Positions 1 through 7,765 of a stretch of 12,350 nt of DNA are shown one piece after another. Position 1 is the stretch's first letter. Every line of letters begins with the position of its first letter. The DNA is from Bacteroidales bacterium UBA3543 (GTDB lineage Bacteria > Bacteroidota > Bacteroidia > Bacteroidales > UBA932). The stretch spans positions 1 to 12,350 of the forward strand of contig DFOK01000029.1 in NCBI GenBank assembly GCA_002376715.1, read 5' to 3'. A program made the position numbers and the translations under genes. The notes under the pieces are model-generated. The model had not been told where the DNA came from, made no database searches, and worked only from the letters and a program-made list of their open reading frames with translations.

Positions 1-60
1 CTACACACTACATACTACATACTACATACTACATACTACATACTACATACTACATACTAA
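1..60. repeat. Heptanucleotide tandem array (unit CTACATA)
   Basis: Positions 1-56 split exactly into eight consecutive 7-base units. Seven are CTACATA and the first is the one-base variant CTACACA; a partial unit (CTA) follows at 57-59. The array begins at the window edge, so its full length is unknown. It lies just beyond the terminator of mutB; on the mutB-sense strand the unit reads TATGTAG. A period of 7 is incompatible with reading-frame maintenance, and no gene overlaps it. The units abut without spacers, so this is not a CRISPR. A degenerate array with the same period lies at 11708-11777. Function unknown. Confidence 0.95.
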
Positions 61-93
61 AATTAAAGGGTTCGAAATGAACCCTTTAATTTT
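59..93 (-). terminator. Intrinsic terminator of the mutA-mutB operon
   Basis: A perfect inverted repeat pairs 61-73 (AATTAAAGGGTTC) with 79-91 (GAACCCTTTAATT) around a 5-base loop. Two further A-T pairs (60/92 and 59/93) extend the stem to 15 bp. The hairpin begins at the stop codon of the large mutase subunit. Read on the minus strand, the descending arm ends in AATTTT, giving a short U-run typical of rho-independent termination. Because the stem is nearly symmetrical in A/T content, it could also stop transcription entering from the other side. Confidence 0.85.
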
Positions 94-2222
94 TAAAACC
101 TCTGGTTTAGAATTTCCATCATCTTGATGGCTGCCGTAGCAATCGGAGTACCCGGACCGAAAATAGCCATGGCTCCTGCCTTGTATAGGGCATCATAATC
201 CTGTGCAGGAATTACACCGCCTACTACAACCAGAATATCCTCACGGCCGAGTTTGGCAAGTTCACTTACAATTTGCGGAACAAGGGTCTTATGACCTGCT
301 GCAAGAGATGATACGCCTACTACGTGAACGTCATTCTCCACTGCCTGTTTTGCTGCCTCTTCGGGCGTCTGGAACAGAGGTCCTACATCCACGTCGAAAC
401 CGCAGTCGGCATAACCTGTGGCAACCACTTTAGCACCACGGTCGTGACCATCCTGTCCGAGTTTGGCAACCATTATACGGGGCTGGCGACCCTCCTTCTT
501 TGCAAACTCGGCAACCATTGCTTTTGCCTTTTCAAAATCAGAGTCATTCTTTACCTCTGAAGAGTAAACACCTGTATTCATACGGATAACTGCTTTATAT
601 CTACCTACTATTTTCTCACAAGCGTCGGAAATCTCACCCAGAGTTGCACGTACCTTTGCCGCTTCAACAGCCAATGCGAGCAGGTTGCCGGACTTGGTCT
701 TTACAGCGTGGGTAATAGCGTCAAGAGCTGCCTTTACCTTTGCTTCATCTCTGTTGGCACGGAGGTCATTGAGTCTCTTGATCTGTGATTCGCGAACCTT
801 GGTGTTGTCAACGTCGAGAATCTCAATGGGGTCTTCCTTATCAAGTCTGTACTGATTGACACCTATGATCTTCTCGAGGCCGGAATCGATACGTGCCTGT
901 TTGCGGGCAGCTGCCTCTTCGATGCGGAGTTTGGGGAGACCGGTCTCAATGGCCTTTGCCATACCGCCGAGTTTCTCTATCTCCTCGATAAGACCCCAGG
1001 CTCTGTGTGCTATCTCTTTGGTCAAGTTCTCAACATAATAAGAACCCGCCCAAGGATCTATGGAGCGACATACGTTGGTCTCTTCCTGAATATAGATCTG
1101 AGTGTTGCGTGCGATACGCGCGGAGAAGTCAGTAGGAAGTGCAATCGCCTCGTCGAGAGCATTGGTATGGAGTGACTGGGTATGGCCCAGAACAGCGCCC
1201 ATCGCCTCAATACAGGTCCTGGCAACGTTGTTGAATGGATCCTGCTCCGTAAGGGACCAACCTGAAGTCTGGCAGTGAGTCCTCAGAGAGAGGGATTTGG
1301 GATTCTTTGGATTGAATTGGTTGACCAGTTTGGCCCAGATCATACGTGCTGCACGCATCTTGGCAATCTCCATGAAGTGATTCATGCCGATAGCCCAGAA
1401 GAATGAAAGACGGGGTGCGAAAGCATCTACGTCAATACCTGCCTTGATACCCGTACGGAGGTACTCAAGACCGTCAGCCAGAGTATAAGCCATCTCAATG
1501 TCACTCGTAGCACCTGCTTCCTGCATATGATAGCCGGAGATGGAGATGGTGTTGAACTTAGGCATAAACTGAGAGGTATAGGCGAAAATATCACCGATTA
1601 TTCTCATGGAGAAGTCAGGGGGATAGATGTAAGTGTTGCGCACCATGAACTCCTTGAGAATATCGTTTTGAATGGTTCCGGCCATCTCATCCAGTTTCAC
1701 ACCCTGCTCAAGACCTGCTACGATGTAGAAGGCCATAATGGGGAGAACTGCGCCGTTCATTGTCATTGACACCGACATTTTGCCGAGAGGAATCTGGTCA
1801 AAAAGAACCTTCATGTCCTCTACGGAGCAGATGCTTACACCTGCTTTACCCACATCACCTACCACTCTCGGGTGATCTGCATCATATCCACGGTGTGTTG
1901 CAAGGTCAAATGCCACGGAGAGTCCTTTCTGACCTGCTGCAAGGTTGCGGCGATAGAAGGCGTTGGACTCTTCTGCAGTAGAAAAACCGGCATACTGGCG
2001 AATTGTCCATGGCCTCATAACGTACATTGTGGAATAGGGTCCACGGAGGTAAGGAGGGATACCGGCAGCATAGCCAAGATGCTCCATTCCTTCAAGATCC
2101 TTTTCAGTATAAATTGATTTCACTTCTATCTTTTCCGGAGTGTTCCAGGAAGTAATATGCTCTTTAATGCAACATTCTGCAGAGGCTCCGGTATATTTGA
2201 TATCTTTAAAATTTGGTCTCAT
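93..2222 (-). CDS. mutB: Methylmalonyl-CoA mutase large (catalytic) subunit
   Basis: This is the adenosylcobalamin-dependent subunit that interconverts succinyl-CoA and (R)-methylmalonyl-CoA in the cytoplasm, on the propionate route. The roughly 709-residue protein has the full family layout: an N-terminal substrate-binding TIM barrel to about residue 555, then a C-terminal B12 domain from about 575. By alignment from memory with the Propionibacterium enzyme, the substrate and catalytic residues are Y77 (RQYAGFS), R195 (MVRNTYIYPP) and H232 (SGYHMQEAG). The cobalamin motif DxHxxG is intact (DGHDRG, with H593 as lower axial ligand), followed by SSLAAGH and GGVIP. The in-frame TTG at 2229-2231 would add three residues. 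I prefer the ATG at 2220-2222, which gives an MRPNF start 12 bases after the mutA stop. It is the second gene of the mutA-mutB operon and ends in a strong hairpin. Confidence 0.97.
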   Translation of the reverse strand: MRPNFKDIKYTGASAECCIKEHITSWNTPEKIEVKSIYTEKDLEGMEHLGYAAGIPPYLRGPYSTMYVMRPWTIRQYAGFSTAEESNAFYRRNLAAGQKGLSVAFDLATHRGYDADHPRVVGDVGKAGVSICSVEDMKVLFDQIPLGKMSVSMTMNGAVLPIMAFYIVAGLEQGVKLDEMAGTIQNDILKEFMVRNTYIYPPDFSMRIIGDIFAYTSQFMPKFNTISISGYHMQEAGATSDIEMAYTLADGLEYLRTGIKAGIDVDAFAPRLSFFWAIGMNHFMEIAKMRAARMIWAKLVNQFNPKNPKSLSLRTHCQTSGWSLTEQDPFNNVARTCIEAMGAVLGHTQSLHTNALDEAIALPTDFSARIARNTQIYIQEETNVCRSIDPWAGSYYVENLTKEIAHRAWGLIEEIEKLGGMAKAIETGLPKLRIEEAAARKQARIDSGLEKIIGVNQYRLDKEDPIEILDVDNTKVRESQIKRLNDLRANRDEAKVKAALDAITHAVKTKSGNLLALAVEAAKVRATLGEISDACEKIVGRYKAVIRMNTGVYSSEVKNDSDFEKAKAMVAEFAKKEGRQPRIMVAKLGQDGHDRGAKVVATGYADCGFDVDVGPLFQTPEEAAKQAVENDVHVVGVSSLAAGHKTLVPQIVSELAKLGREDILVVVGGVIPAQDYDALYKAGAMAIFGPGTPIATAAIKMMEILNQRF

Positions 2223-2234
2223 ATCTTTCAATTT

Positions 2235-4133
2235 TTACAGTTCTGGAATACCAAGCATCTTCTGATACTCTTTCAAAGTTTCAAGAACATTGCTTCTTAC
2301 ATGAATGAAATTGTTGATGCCTGCGGCAATCAGTTCCTCTTTGCAGGCGGGATCTCCGGCAACCACCAGGATAGCCTTTCCTCCAAGGAGTTTTGCAATC
2401 CGGGGTACTGCCTCTGCATACTCATCATCGGAAGAACAGGCCACCACAATCTCAGCCCCCGACTCAAGAGCAGCTTTGGCACCCTCTTCGATGGTATCGA
2501 AACGGTTGTTGTCGATAATTCGAATACCTGCAACGGCAAAGAAGTTGGATGAAAACTGAGCTCTGGCACGGCACATTGCAAGGTTACCAAATGTGAGCAT
2601 AAAGGCCCTGGGCTCTTTACCACTGCGGTCAGTAGCCAGACGGAGTGCCTCAAATGCCTGAGCTCCGCGATAGGGTCTGAGGGGCTCTGCCATTTTCTTG
2701 TCACAGCAACAAGGTTCTTCCAACTTCATACCCATAAGAGTGGGGATTTCTCTGGAAACAATCTCCTTTGTAATGACCTCGTCGGCAACTTCAAGGAAGT
2801 TAGGGTATTGATTTGTACCGAGTAGAGTCTCCCTGCGGGTAGCGATGTTCTTGTCTTTCTTGTCGGAAACAGCTTTAATCTCCGACTGGATAAAGCCCTC
2901 TTTAAACTTTGTCACATAACCACCGGCACTTTCCACATCGGTGAAGAGTTTCCATGCAGCTTCTGCCAGAGAATTGGTTAAATTTTCAACATAGTATGAA
3001 CCCGCAGCAGGATCAACAACCTTATTGAAGTTTGACTCTTCCTTGAGGATACTCTGCACATTGCGTGCGATCCTGTTGGAGAATTCTCCGGGCACCTGAT
3101 AGGCAAAGTCGAAAGGTACGACCTCGAGATAATCGACACCTGCAAGGGCTGCGCTCATCGCTTGTGTGGTAGCGCGGAGCATATTTACATACGAATCATA
3201 TACAGTTTGGTTCCACTCGCCGGTGTAGGCGAAGATCTTCATCTTCTGTGCACAATTGGAATCGACGCCATAAGCCTCTACAACATTTGCCCAAAGCATT
3301 CTCGCTGCACGGAACTTCGCGATCTCCATAAAGTATGAACTGCCCACCGAGAAGACAAAAACCATCTTTTTGGCAATATCCTTAGCAGAGAGGCCAAGAT
3401 CTGTCAGGCGTGAAATATATTCGCTGCCTTCCGACAGAGCGAATGCGAGCTCCTGTGTCGAGGAAGCACCGGCTCCGTTGAAGGTGGTGGCATCGACCGT
3501 GATTACACGAATATTTTTGTATTCCTGAGTCGCTTTTACACATTCTGCCAGTTTAACGAAAGCAGATTCTTCACAGAAATAACCCTTTGTGTTGAGAGTC
3601 ATCAGGGGATTAAAATCAAAGATTGCATTGACTGCCTCTTTGTCAACTCCGAGAGAATCGACATAAGCGAGGAATCCGGTGAGCAACTCAACATTTTGGA
3701 TTGAGCATCCGCAGAATGATACGGGAACAACAGTCAGGTCTATACCCTTAAGAAGGAGTGCGAAATCTTCTTTCGTCAGAACCTTTGTGTTGTCAAGATA
3801 AAATCCGATGGATTCGAGACCTTTTGTCAATAGCACCTTTGCTTCGGAATTAGCCTTGGCAAAATCACCATCACATGCGGAGATACCCTGATGGATATAC
3901 CACTCGTTATCCTTTTTTGTCCCTCTGACAAAAGGAAAACAGCCGGGCTTACTGCCCATATACCGCAAATTCTCCAAATCTTCGGCGCGGTAGTAAGGAC
4001 GCACATTGAACCCTTCGTGTGTCTTCCATACAAGCCTCTTGTCGTAGTCGGCACCCTTCAGGTCTTTGATAATTACCTCTTCCCATTTCTCGGTAGGAAC
4101 CGGAGGAAATTCAGAAAAAAGTTTGTTAGCCAT
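2235..4133 (-). CDS. mutA: Methylmalonyl-CoA mutase small (non-catalytic) subunit
   Basis: This 632-residue protein is a paralogue of the downstream large subunit and partners it in the heterodimeric mutase. The barrel-type region keeps family stretches such as MEIAKFRAARMLWA (269-282), RIARNVQ (354-360) and GSYYVENLT (378-386). The last of these is identical in MutB. The C-terminal B12-like domain has lost its cofactor residues: where MutB has DGHDRG, this protein has a CRARAQF-type segment near 520-527. The SxL and GG motifs are replaced by CSSDDEY and VAGDP. This matches known small subunits, which do not bind cobalamin. A CCC run at 475-477 sits in the linker between domains. The ATG at 4131-4133 has no Shine-Dalgarno sequence but is preceded by an A/T-rich leader, as is common in Bacteroidota. 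It is first in its operon. Confidence 0.96.
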   Translation of the reverse strand: MANKLFSEFPPVPTEKWEEVIIKDLKGADYDKRLVWKTHEGFNVRPYYRAEDLENLRYMGSKPGCFPFVRGTKKDNEWYIHQGISACDGDFAKANSEAKVLLTKGLESIGFYLDNTKVLTKEDFALLLKGIDLTVVPVSFCGCSIQNVELLTGFLAYVDSLGVDKEAVNAIFDFNPLMTLNTKGYFCEESAFVKLAECVKATQEYKNIRVITVDATTFNGAGASSTQELAFALSEGSEYISRLTDLGLSAKDIAKKMVFVFSVGSSYFMEIAKFRAARMLWANVVEAYGVDSNCAQKMKIFAYTGEWNQTVYDSYVNMLRATTQAMSAALAGVDYLEVVPFDFAYQVPGEFSNRIARNVQSILKEESNFNKVVDPAAGSYYVENLTNSLAEAAWKLFTDVESAGGYVTKFKEGFIQSEIKAVSDKKDKNIATRRETLLGTNQYPNFLEVADEVITKEIVSREIPTLMGMKLEEPCCCDKKMAEPLRPYRGAQAFEALRLATDRSGKEPRAFMLTFGNLAMCRARAQFSSNFFAVAGIRIIDNNRFDTIEEGAKAALESGAEIVVACSSDDEYAEAVPRIAKLLGGKAILVVAGDPACKEELIAAGINNFIHVRSNVLETLKEYQKMLGIPEL

Positions 4134-4185
4134 AAATTATAAAGTTTTTATTATATTGTTTTAGATATTAGCTTTAAATATCCAG

Positions 4186-4220
4186 CAAAAATAACCTTTT
4201 CTTCTCAATAAAGGCACAAA
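4186..4220 (-). promoter_or_regulatory. Putative promoter of mutA-mutB
   Basis: On the minus strand, TATTTTTG (4193 to 4186) fits the Bacteroidota -7 consensus TAnnTTTG. A TTTG (4220 to 4217) lies 23 bases upstream, at the upper end of spacings accepted for TTG/TTTG -33 boxes. It would give a leader of about 45 bases before the mutA ATG. The -33 element overlaps the A-tract of the divergent parE promoter, so the two may interfere. The call rests on consensus matching only. Confidence 0.5.
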
Positions 4221-4234
4221 AAGTGCTATATTTG
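4218..4234 (+). promoter_or_regulatory. Putative promoter of parE
   Basis: TATATTTG at 4227-4234 is a perfect TAnnTTTG -7 box, about 31 bases before the parE ATG. No good TTTG lies at -33. The box sits in a 17-base block (five A, one base, then TGCTATATTTG) that recurs with a single mismatch at 9081-9097 ahead of the DUF4296 gene. That recurrence supports a real promoter. The call rests on consensus matching only. Confidence 0.55.
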
Positions 4235-4265
4235 CGCTCATATTGTAAAAACGACGAAACAATAG

Positions 4266-6203
4266 ATGGAACAAACAGATAAATTGAATAATCATGTATA
4301 CGACGATGACAGCATCGTCACTCTTGAAGATCTCGAACACATAAGACTGAGGCCCGGAATGTACATTGGACGCCTCGGAGATGGAACCGAGCCCAACGAT
4401 GGAATGTATGTGCTGATGAAAGAGGTGATTGACAACTCGATTGACGAATTTGCCATGGGTCACGGTAAACAAATCAATATGGAGATCGACGATAAGAGAA
4501 TCTATATAAGAGACTACGGACGTGGCATTCCTTTCGGCTTTAGTGAAAAGGACAAGAGTGTCAACCAACTTGATGCGGCAGTTACCAAACTGCACACCGG
4601 AGCCAAATTTGATGACAAGACCTTCCAGAAATCGGTAGGTATGAATGGTGTCGGCCTCAAGGCTGTCAACGCCCTCTCCTCATATTTTACCGTACAGTCT
4701 TTCCGTTCCGGTGAGACCCTCGCCCTTGCATACGAAAAGGGCATCCTCACCTCCCCTGACTTCACTCCGAAACCAACCACGGAGAAAAACGGAACTCTGG
4801 TAACCTTTATACCTGACGATACACTCTTCGAACCCTATGAATACAATATGGAGTACATCGACACGATGCTCCGCAACTACTCCTACCTTAACGTAGGACT
4901 CAAACTCAGCTTCAACGGCACCGAATACAAATCAGAGAACGGTCTGCTTGACCTGCTGAATGACTCTATGGTGGAAGAGCCTCTCTACCCCCCTATCCAC
5001 CTAAAGAATGGGGACATCGAAATAGTCTTCACCCACGGCAACGATTACGGGGAGAATATCCACTCCTTTGTCAACGGACAAAATACAACTCTGGGCGGTA
5101 CACACCTTTCGGCATTTAAGGAAGCACTGACTAAAACCCTCAGGGACTACTACAAAAAAGACTTCAATCCTGTAGATATCCGACAGTCAATAATAGGTGC
5201 AGTCAGTGTACGTATCCAGGAACCGGAATTTGAGGGACAGACAAAAGTGCAGCTGGGTTCCAAGTATATGTGGCAAAACAAACAAGACGGCACCCACGGT
5301 CCAACCATAAGCAAGACGATGACCGATTTTCTGATGACTGAACTGGACAACTATCTCCACAAAAATCTCGAAGTGGCGGACATTATCCTCAAAAAGATAC
5401 AGGAATCTGAACAGGAGCGGACAGCCATCTCCAAAGTGAGCAGAAAGACCAGGGAACGCCTTAAAAAAGCCAATATCCACAACAAAAAACTCAGGGACTG
5501 CCGGGTCCATTATAACGACAAGACTACCAAAGGCGAGATGCATCCCCAGGCAAAAGAAACCACGATATTCATTACTGAGGGTGACTCCGCATCGGGCTCC
5601 ATAACCTCCAGCAGGGATGCAAATACCCAGGCTGTATTCAGCCTCAAAGGTAAACCTTTCAATTGTGCCAAGGCTTCCAAAAAAGACCTCTATGTGGATC
5701 GCAACGAAGAACTCTGCCTATTGCAGTCGGCACTCGGCATTGAAGAGGATATTGAAGACCTGCGTTACAACAATGTGGTAATCGCCACCGATGCCGACGT
5801 GGATGGAATGCATATTCGTCTGCTGCTGCTCACCTTTTTCCTCAAATTTCACCCCGATCTCGTGCGTATGGGTCACCTCTATATACTGAAGACCCCGCTA
5901 TTCAGGGTAACTGACAAGAAAACCAACATCTACTGCTACAATACCGCAGAGAAAGACAAAGCTGTCAGCAAACTGGGCAAAAAGTCCGAAGTGACCCGTT
6001 TCAAGGGACTTGGAGAGATTTCTCCGGAGGAGTTCAAGGGTTTTATCGGGCCCGAAATGCGACTTGAAGCGGTACGCCTTACCAAAGAGGAGAATATCAA
6101 CGATATAATAGAGTTCTATATGGGCACCAACACACCCATAAGACAGAAATTCATCAGGAATAATCTCCGTTCAGATATCAACAACACCCAAGAAGTTCAA
6201 TAA
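4266..6203 (+). CDS. parE: DNA topoisomerase IV subunit B (ParE)
   Basis: This is the ATPase subunit of the type IIA topoisomerase that decatenates daughter chromosomes; its partner is ParC. The 645 residues run in order as follows. The GHKL ATPase domain has E53 and N57 (EVIDNSID), DYGRGIP (83-89) and the glycine-rich lid GMNGVGLK (125-132). The transducer domain carries QTKVQLGSKY (325-334). The Toprim domain has TEGDSASGS (437-445) and DADVDG (509-514). Near the C-terminus lies the conserved RFKGLGE (578-584). The N-terminal GMYIGRLGDGTEPNDGMY pattern matches Bacteroidota ParE rather than GyrB, which usually reads RPAMYIGD there. The length suits ParE without the GyrB insert found in Gammaproteobacteria. 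parC is not next to it in this window. Its stop codon overlaps the start of the next gene. Confidence 0.94.
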   Translation: MEQTDKLNNHVYDDDSIVTLEDLEHIRLRPGMYIGRLGDGTEPNDGMYVLMKEVIDNSIDEFAMGHGKQINMEIDDKRIYIRDYGRGIPFGFSEKDKSVNQLDAAVTKLHTGAKFDDKTFQKSVGMNGVGLKAVNALSSYFTVQSFRSGETLALAYEKGILTSPDFTPKPTTEKNGTLVTFIPDDTLFEPYEYNMEYIDTMLRNYSYLNVGLKLSFNGTEYKSENGLLDLLNDSMVEEPLYPPIHLKNGDIEIVFTHGNDYGENIHSFVNGQNTTLGGTHLSAFKEALTKTLRDYYKKDFNPVDIRQSIIGAVSVRIQEPEFEGQTKVQLGSKYMWQNKQDGTHGPTISKTMTDFLMTELDNYLHKNLEVADIILKKIQESEQERTAISKVSRKTRERLKKANIHNKKLRDCRVHYNDKTTKGEMHPQAKETTIFITEGDSASGSITSSRDANTQAVFSLKGKPFNCAKASKKDLYVDRNEELCLLQSALGIEEDIEDLRYNNVVIATDADVDGMHIRLLLLTFFLKFHPDLVRMGHLYILKTPLFRVTDKKTNIYCYNTAEKDKAVSKLGKKSEVTRFKGLGEISPEEFKGFIGPEMRLEAVRLTKEENINDIIEFYMGTNTPIRQKFIRNNLRSDINNTQEVQ

Positions 6204-6766
6204 TGTGGCGCAAATTCTGTAAATTTCTTCTAAAGAGTCTGGGATGGAAAGTTACTCATGACGTCCCCGTACCTGAAGACAAATGTATCATATTGGGGGT
6301 ACCTCATACATCCATCTGGGATTTTGCAATCTCCTATCTCTATTATATGGCGATCGGGGGAGAAGCAAAATGCATGATCAAAAAGGAGATGTTCTTCTGG
6401 CCTTTTGGTTGGTTGCTCAAAAAACTCCACGGGGTTCCTATTGATCGCAGCAGCGGAGCCTCAGTCATAAGACAGATGATTGATATTTTCAATTCCCACG
6501 AAAAATTTCACCTGGCGCTGGCGCCTGAAGGAACACGTAAGGCTGTCAAAAGGTGGAAACTCGGATTTCATACCATTGCCAAAGCGACCGGTGTTCCGGT
6601 CTATCTGGGTTATTTCGACTGGGGACGCAAAGTTATAGGATACGGGGAGCGGTTTGAACTGACGGATGACCCCATGGCAGACCTGCGTGAAATTCAAAAA
6701 ATCTACAAGGCCATGGACCTCAAAGGCTACCATGACGGGTGCTTCGACTTTATGGATGGAGTCTAA
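6203..6766 (+). CDS. Lysophospholipid acyltransferase-like (LPLAT/PlsC superfamily) protein
   Basis: This 187-residue protein has the PlsC-type acyltransferase motifs. The catalytic Hx4D appears as HTSIWD (H35, D40), the acceptor-site block as GVPIDRS (77-83), and motif III as APEGTRK (E109, G110, T111, R112). It is shorter than classical PlsC (about 240 residues) and lacks an obvious N-terminal membrane anchor, though hydrophobic and aromatic stretches at 38-50 and 63-72 could touch the membrane. It probably transfers an acyl chain to a lysophospholipid or related lipid; the acceptor is not determinable here. The ATG shares one base with the parE stop (TAATG), implying translational coupling. 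Its own stop overlaps the stop of the converging membrane-protein gene. Confidence 0.85.
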   Translation: MWRKFCKFLLKSLGWKVTHDVPVPEDKCIILGVPHTSIWDFAISYLYYMAIGGEAKCMIKKEMFFWPFGWLLKKLHGVPIDRSSGASVIRQMIDIFNSHEKFHLALAPEGTRKAVKRWKLGFHTIAKATGVPVYLGYFDWGRKVIGYGERFELTDDPMADLREIQKIYKAMDLKGYHDGCFDFMDGV

Positions 6767-7743
6767 CGCACTAAAACAATTATCCTGGAGATTATGGCAA
6801 GAGAGGAGATCACTACGTAGAATATAGTGGCTCCTTTGTTGTTTTTAGGAGAGGATAAATATTCAAACAGAATCAGTGAAATCGGCACCAAAAGCACCAC
6901 ACCGTATGGGTCGCGGTTGTCAGTAAGAAATACCGCAAAAACCAGGGTAGTCAGTAGAGCAAAAGAGAGGATGCGGATAGAGGTATTGGAGTGAACAATT
7001 TTGTATCGATTGATGTTACTCAGCAAATAAAACAGGGAAATGAAAACAAAACCGGTCAGGAAAAGTCCGGAGGCTATTTCTACGGCAGAAAAATCGAAAG
7101 CATGTCTTCCAAAAGCAATCATAGAACTCCAAAAAGAAGTTCCCAATCCATTTAAAAGGTTACTTCCACCAAATATGTAGCATATTGCGCCTGCCATCAC
7201 CAGAGGAGTGAGCATTCCCAGTAAAGAGGTAAACACATACTTGGGCTTCTCTTCGGAAGCCCTGATGTTGAGAAGTATAACCAAAGGAAAAATCCACAAC
7301 ATCGGGGGATAGAAGAGTGATGCGGCACCAAAAAGGAAAAACGAAAGGTAATTTGCACTCAAATTCTGAACAAAGTTGCGGTACCGGGCAGAAAATACTA
7401 GCGACCATAGCAACAGTAGTGCCACTATATGAAGTGGGGAGAAAAAGATTACCCTCGGGTTGTAGAGCACCAGGAAGAGATATAACACCGGCAACAGATA
7501 GTTGATACCGGTAGTAAACATCAGATTGAACGAATATACACTGGCTGCAATGAATATCAGAAAAACCATTGAAAGAATATACGACAAAGTCGTCGCACCG
7601 AACAGGGCATCAAAAAAAATAGAAGTACTAAAGGGCAACACCGCCTCATAATCCATCGGTTCCGGTCCAGTAAAAAATGCACTTACATAGAGCACAACTG
7701 CCAAAATCAACAGTACTATCGTTCTTCCGTTTATCCTTGACAT
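6763..7743 (-). CDS. Polytopic membrane protein of unknown function (possibly DUF6427-like)
   Basis: The roughly 326-residue protein is almost entirely hydrophobic. I count ten or eleven likely transmembrane segments, roughly at 9-25, 51-71, 82-96, 101-117, 132-160, 169-192, 222-242, 256-274, 280-296 and 304-324. There are short polar loops, such as RASEEKPK at 161-168, and no recognisable catalytic motif. Size and position beside purD recall the Bacteroidota DUF6427 family, but I identify this only by recollection. It is transcribed after purD with a gap of about 22 bases. A purine-rich GGGAGGG (7760 to 7754) is one of the few Shine-Dalgarno-like sites here. It stands 10 bases from the ATG at 7743 and only 4 from an upstream in-frame GTG at 7749, so I chose the ATG. 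No function is assigned. Confidence 0.8.
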   Translation of the reverse strand: MSRINGRTIVLLILAVVLYVSAFFTGPEPMDYEAVLPFSTSIFFDALFGATTLSYILSMVFLIFIAASVYSFNLMFTTGINYLLPVLYLFLVLYNPRVIFFSPLHIVALLLLWSLVFSARYRNFVQNLSANYLSFFLFGAASLFYPPMLWIFPLVILLNIRASEEKPKYVFTSLLGMLTPLVMAGAICYIFGGSNLLNGLGTSFWSSMIAFGRHAFDFSAVEIASGLFLTGFVFISLFYLLSNINRYKIVHSNTSIRILSFALLTTLVFAVFLTDNRDPYGVVLLVPISLILFEYLSSPKNNKGATIFYVVISSLAIISRIIVLVR

Positions 7744-7753
7744 ACTCACTCTA

Positions 7754-7760
7754 CCCTCCC
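7754..7760 (-). promoter_or_regulatory. Shine-Dalgarno-like site for the membrane-protein gene
   Basis: On the minus strand, GGGAGGG lies in the short gap after the purD stop. Spacing is 10 bases to the ATG at 7743 and 4 to the GTG at 7749, which leaves the start slightly ambiguous. Such a strong purine run is unusual among the starts in this window. Confidence 0.5.
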
Positions 7761-7765
7761 CTTGA

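Noticed and set aside
1..60. Possible CRISPR array
   Set aside because: Units are 7 bases and directly abut; there are no spacers and no cas genes in the window.
2157..2552. Plus-strand open frame of 131 codons across the mutA/mutB junction
   Set aside because: It is a shadow of two confidently identified mutase genes, and its composition and translation look non-biological.
4134..4265. Cobalamin riboswitch controlling the B12-dependent mutase
   Set aside because: The whole divergent region is 132 bases and the mutA leader only about 45 bases, too short for a cobalamin aptamer; no B12-box-like sequence was seen.
4161..4595. Minus-strand open frame of 144 codons over the parE start and the mutA promoter
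   Set aside because: It covers the conserved parE ATPase codons on the opposite strand and would run through both promoters; no protein family is recognisable.
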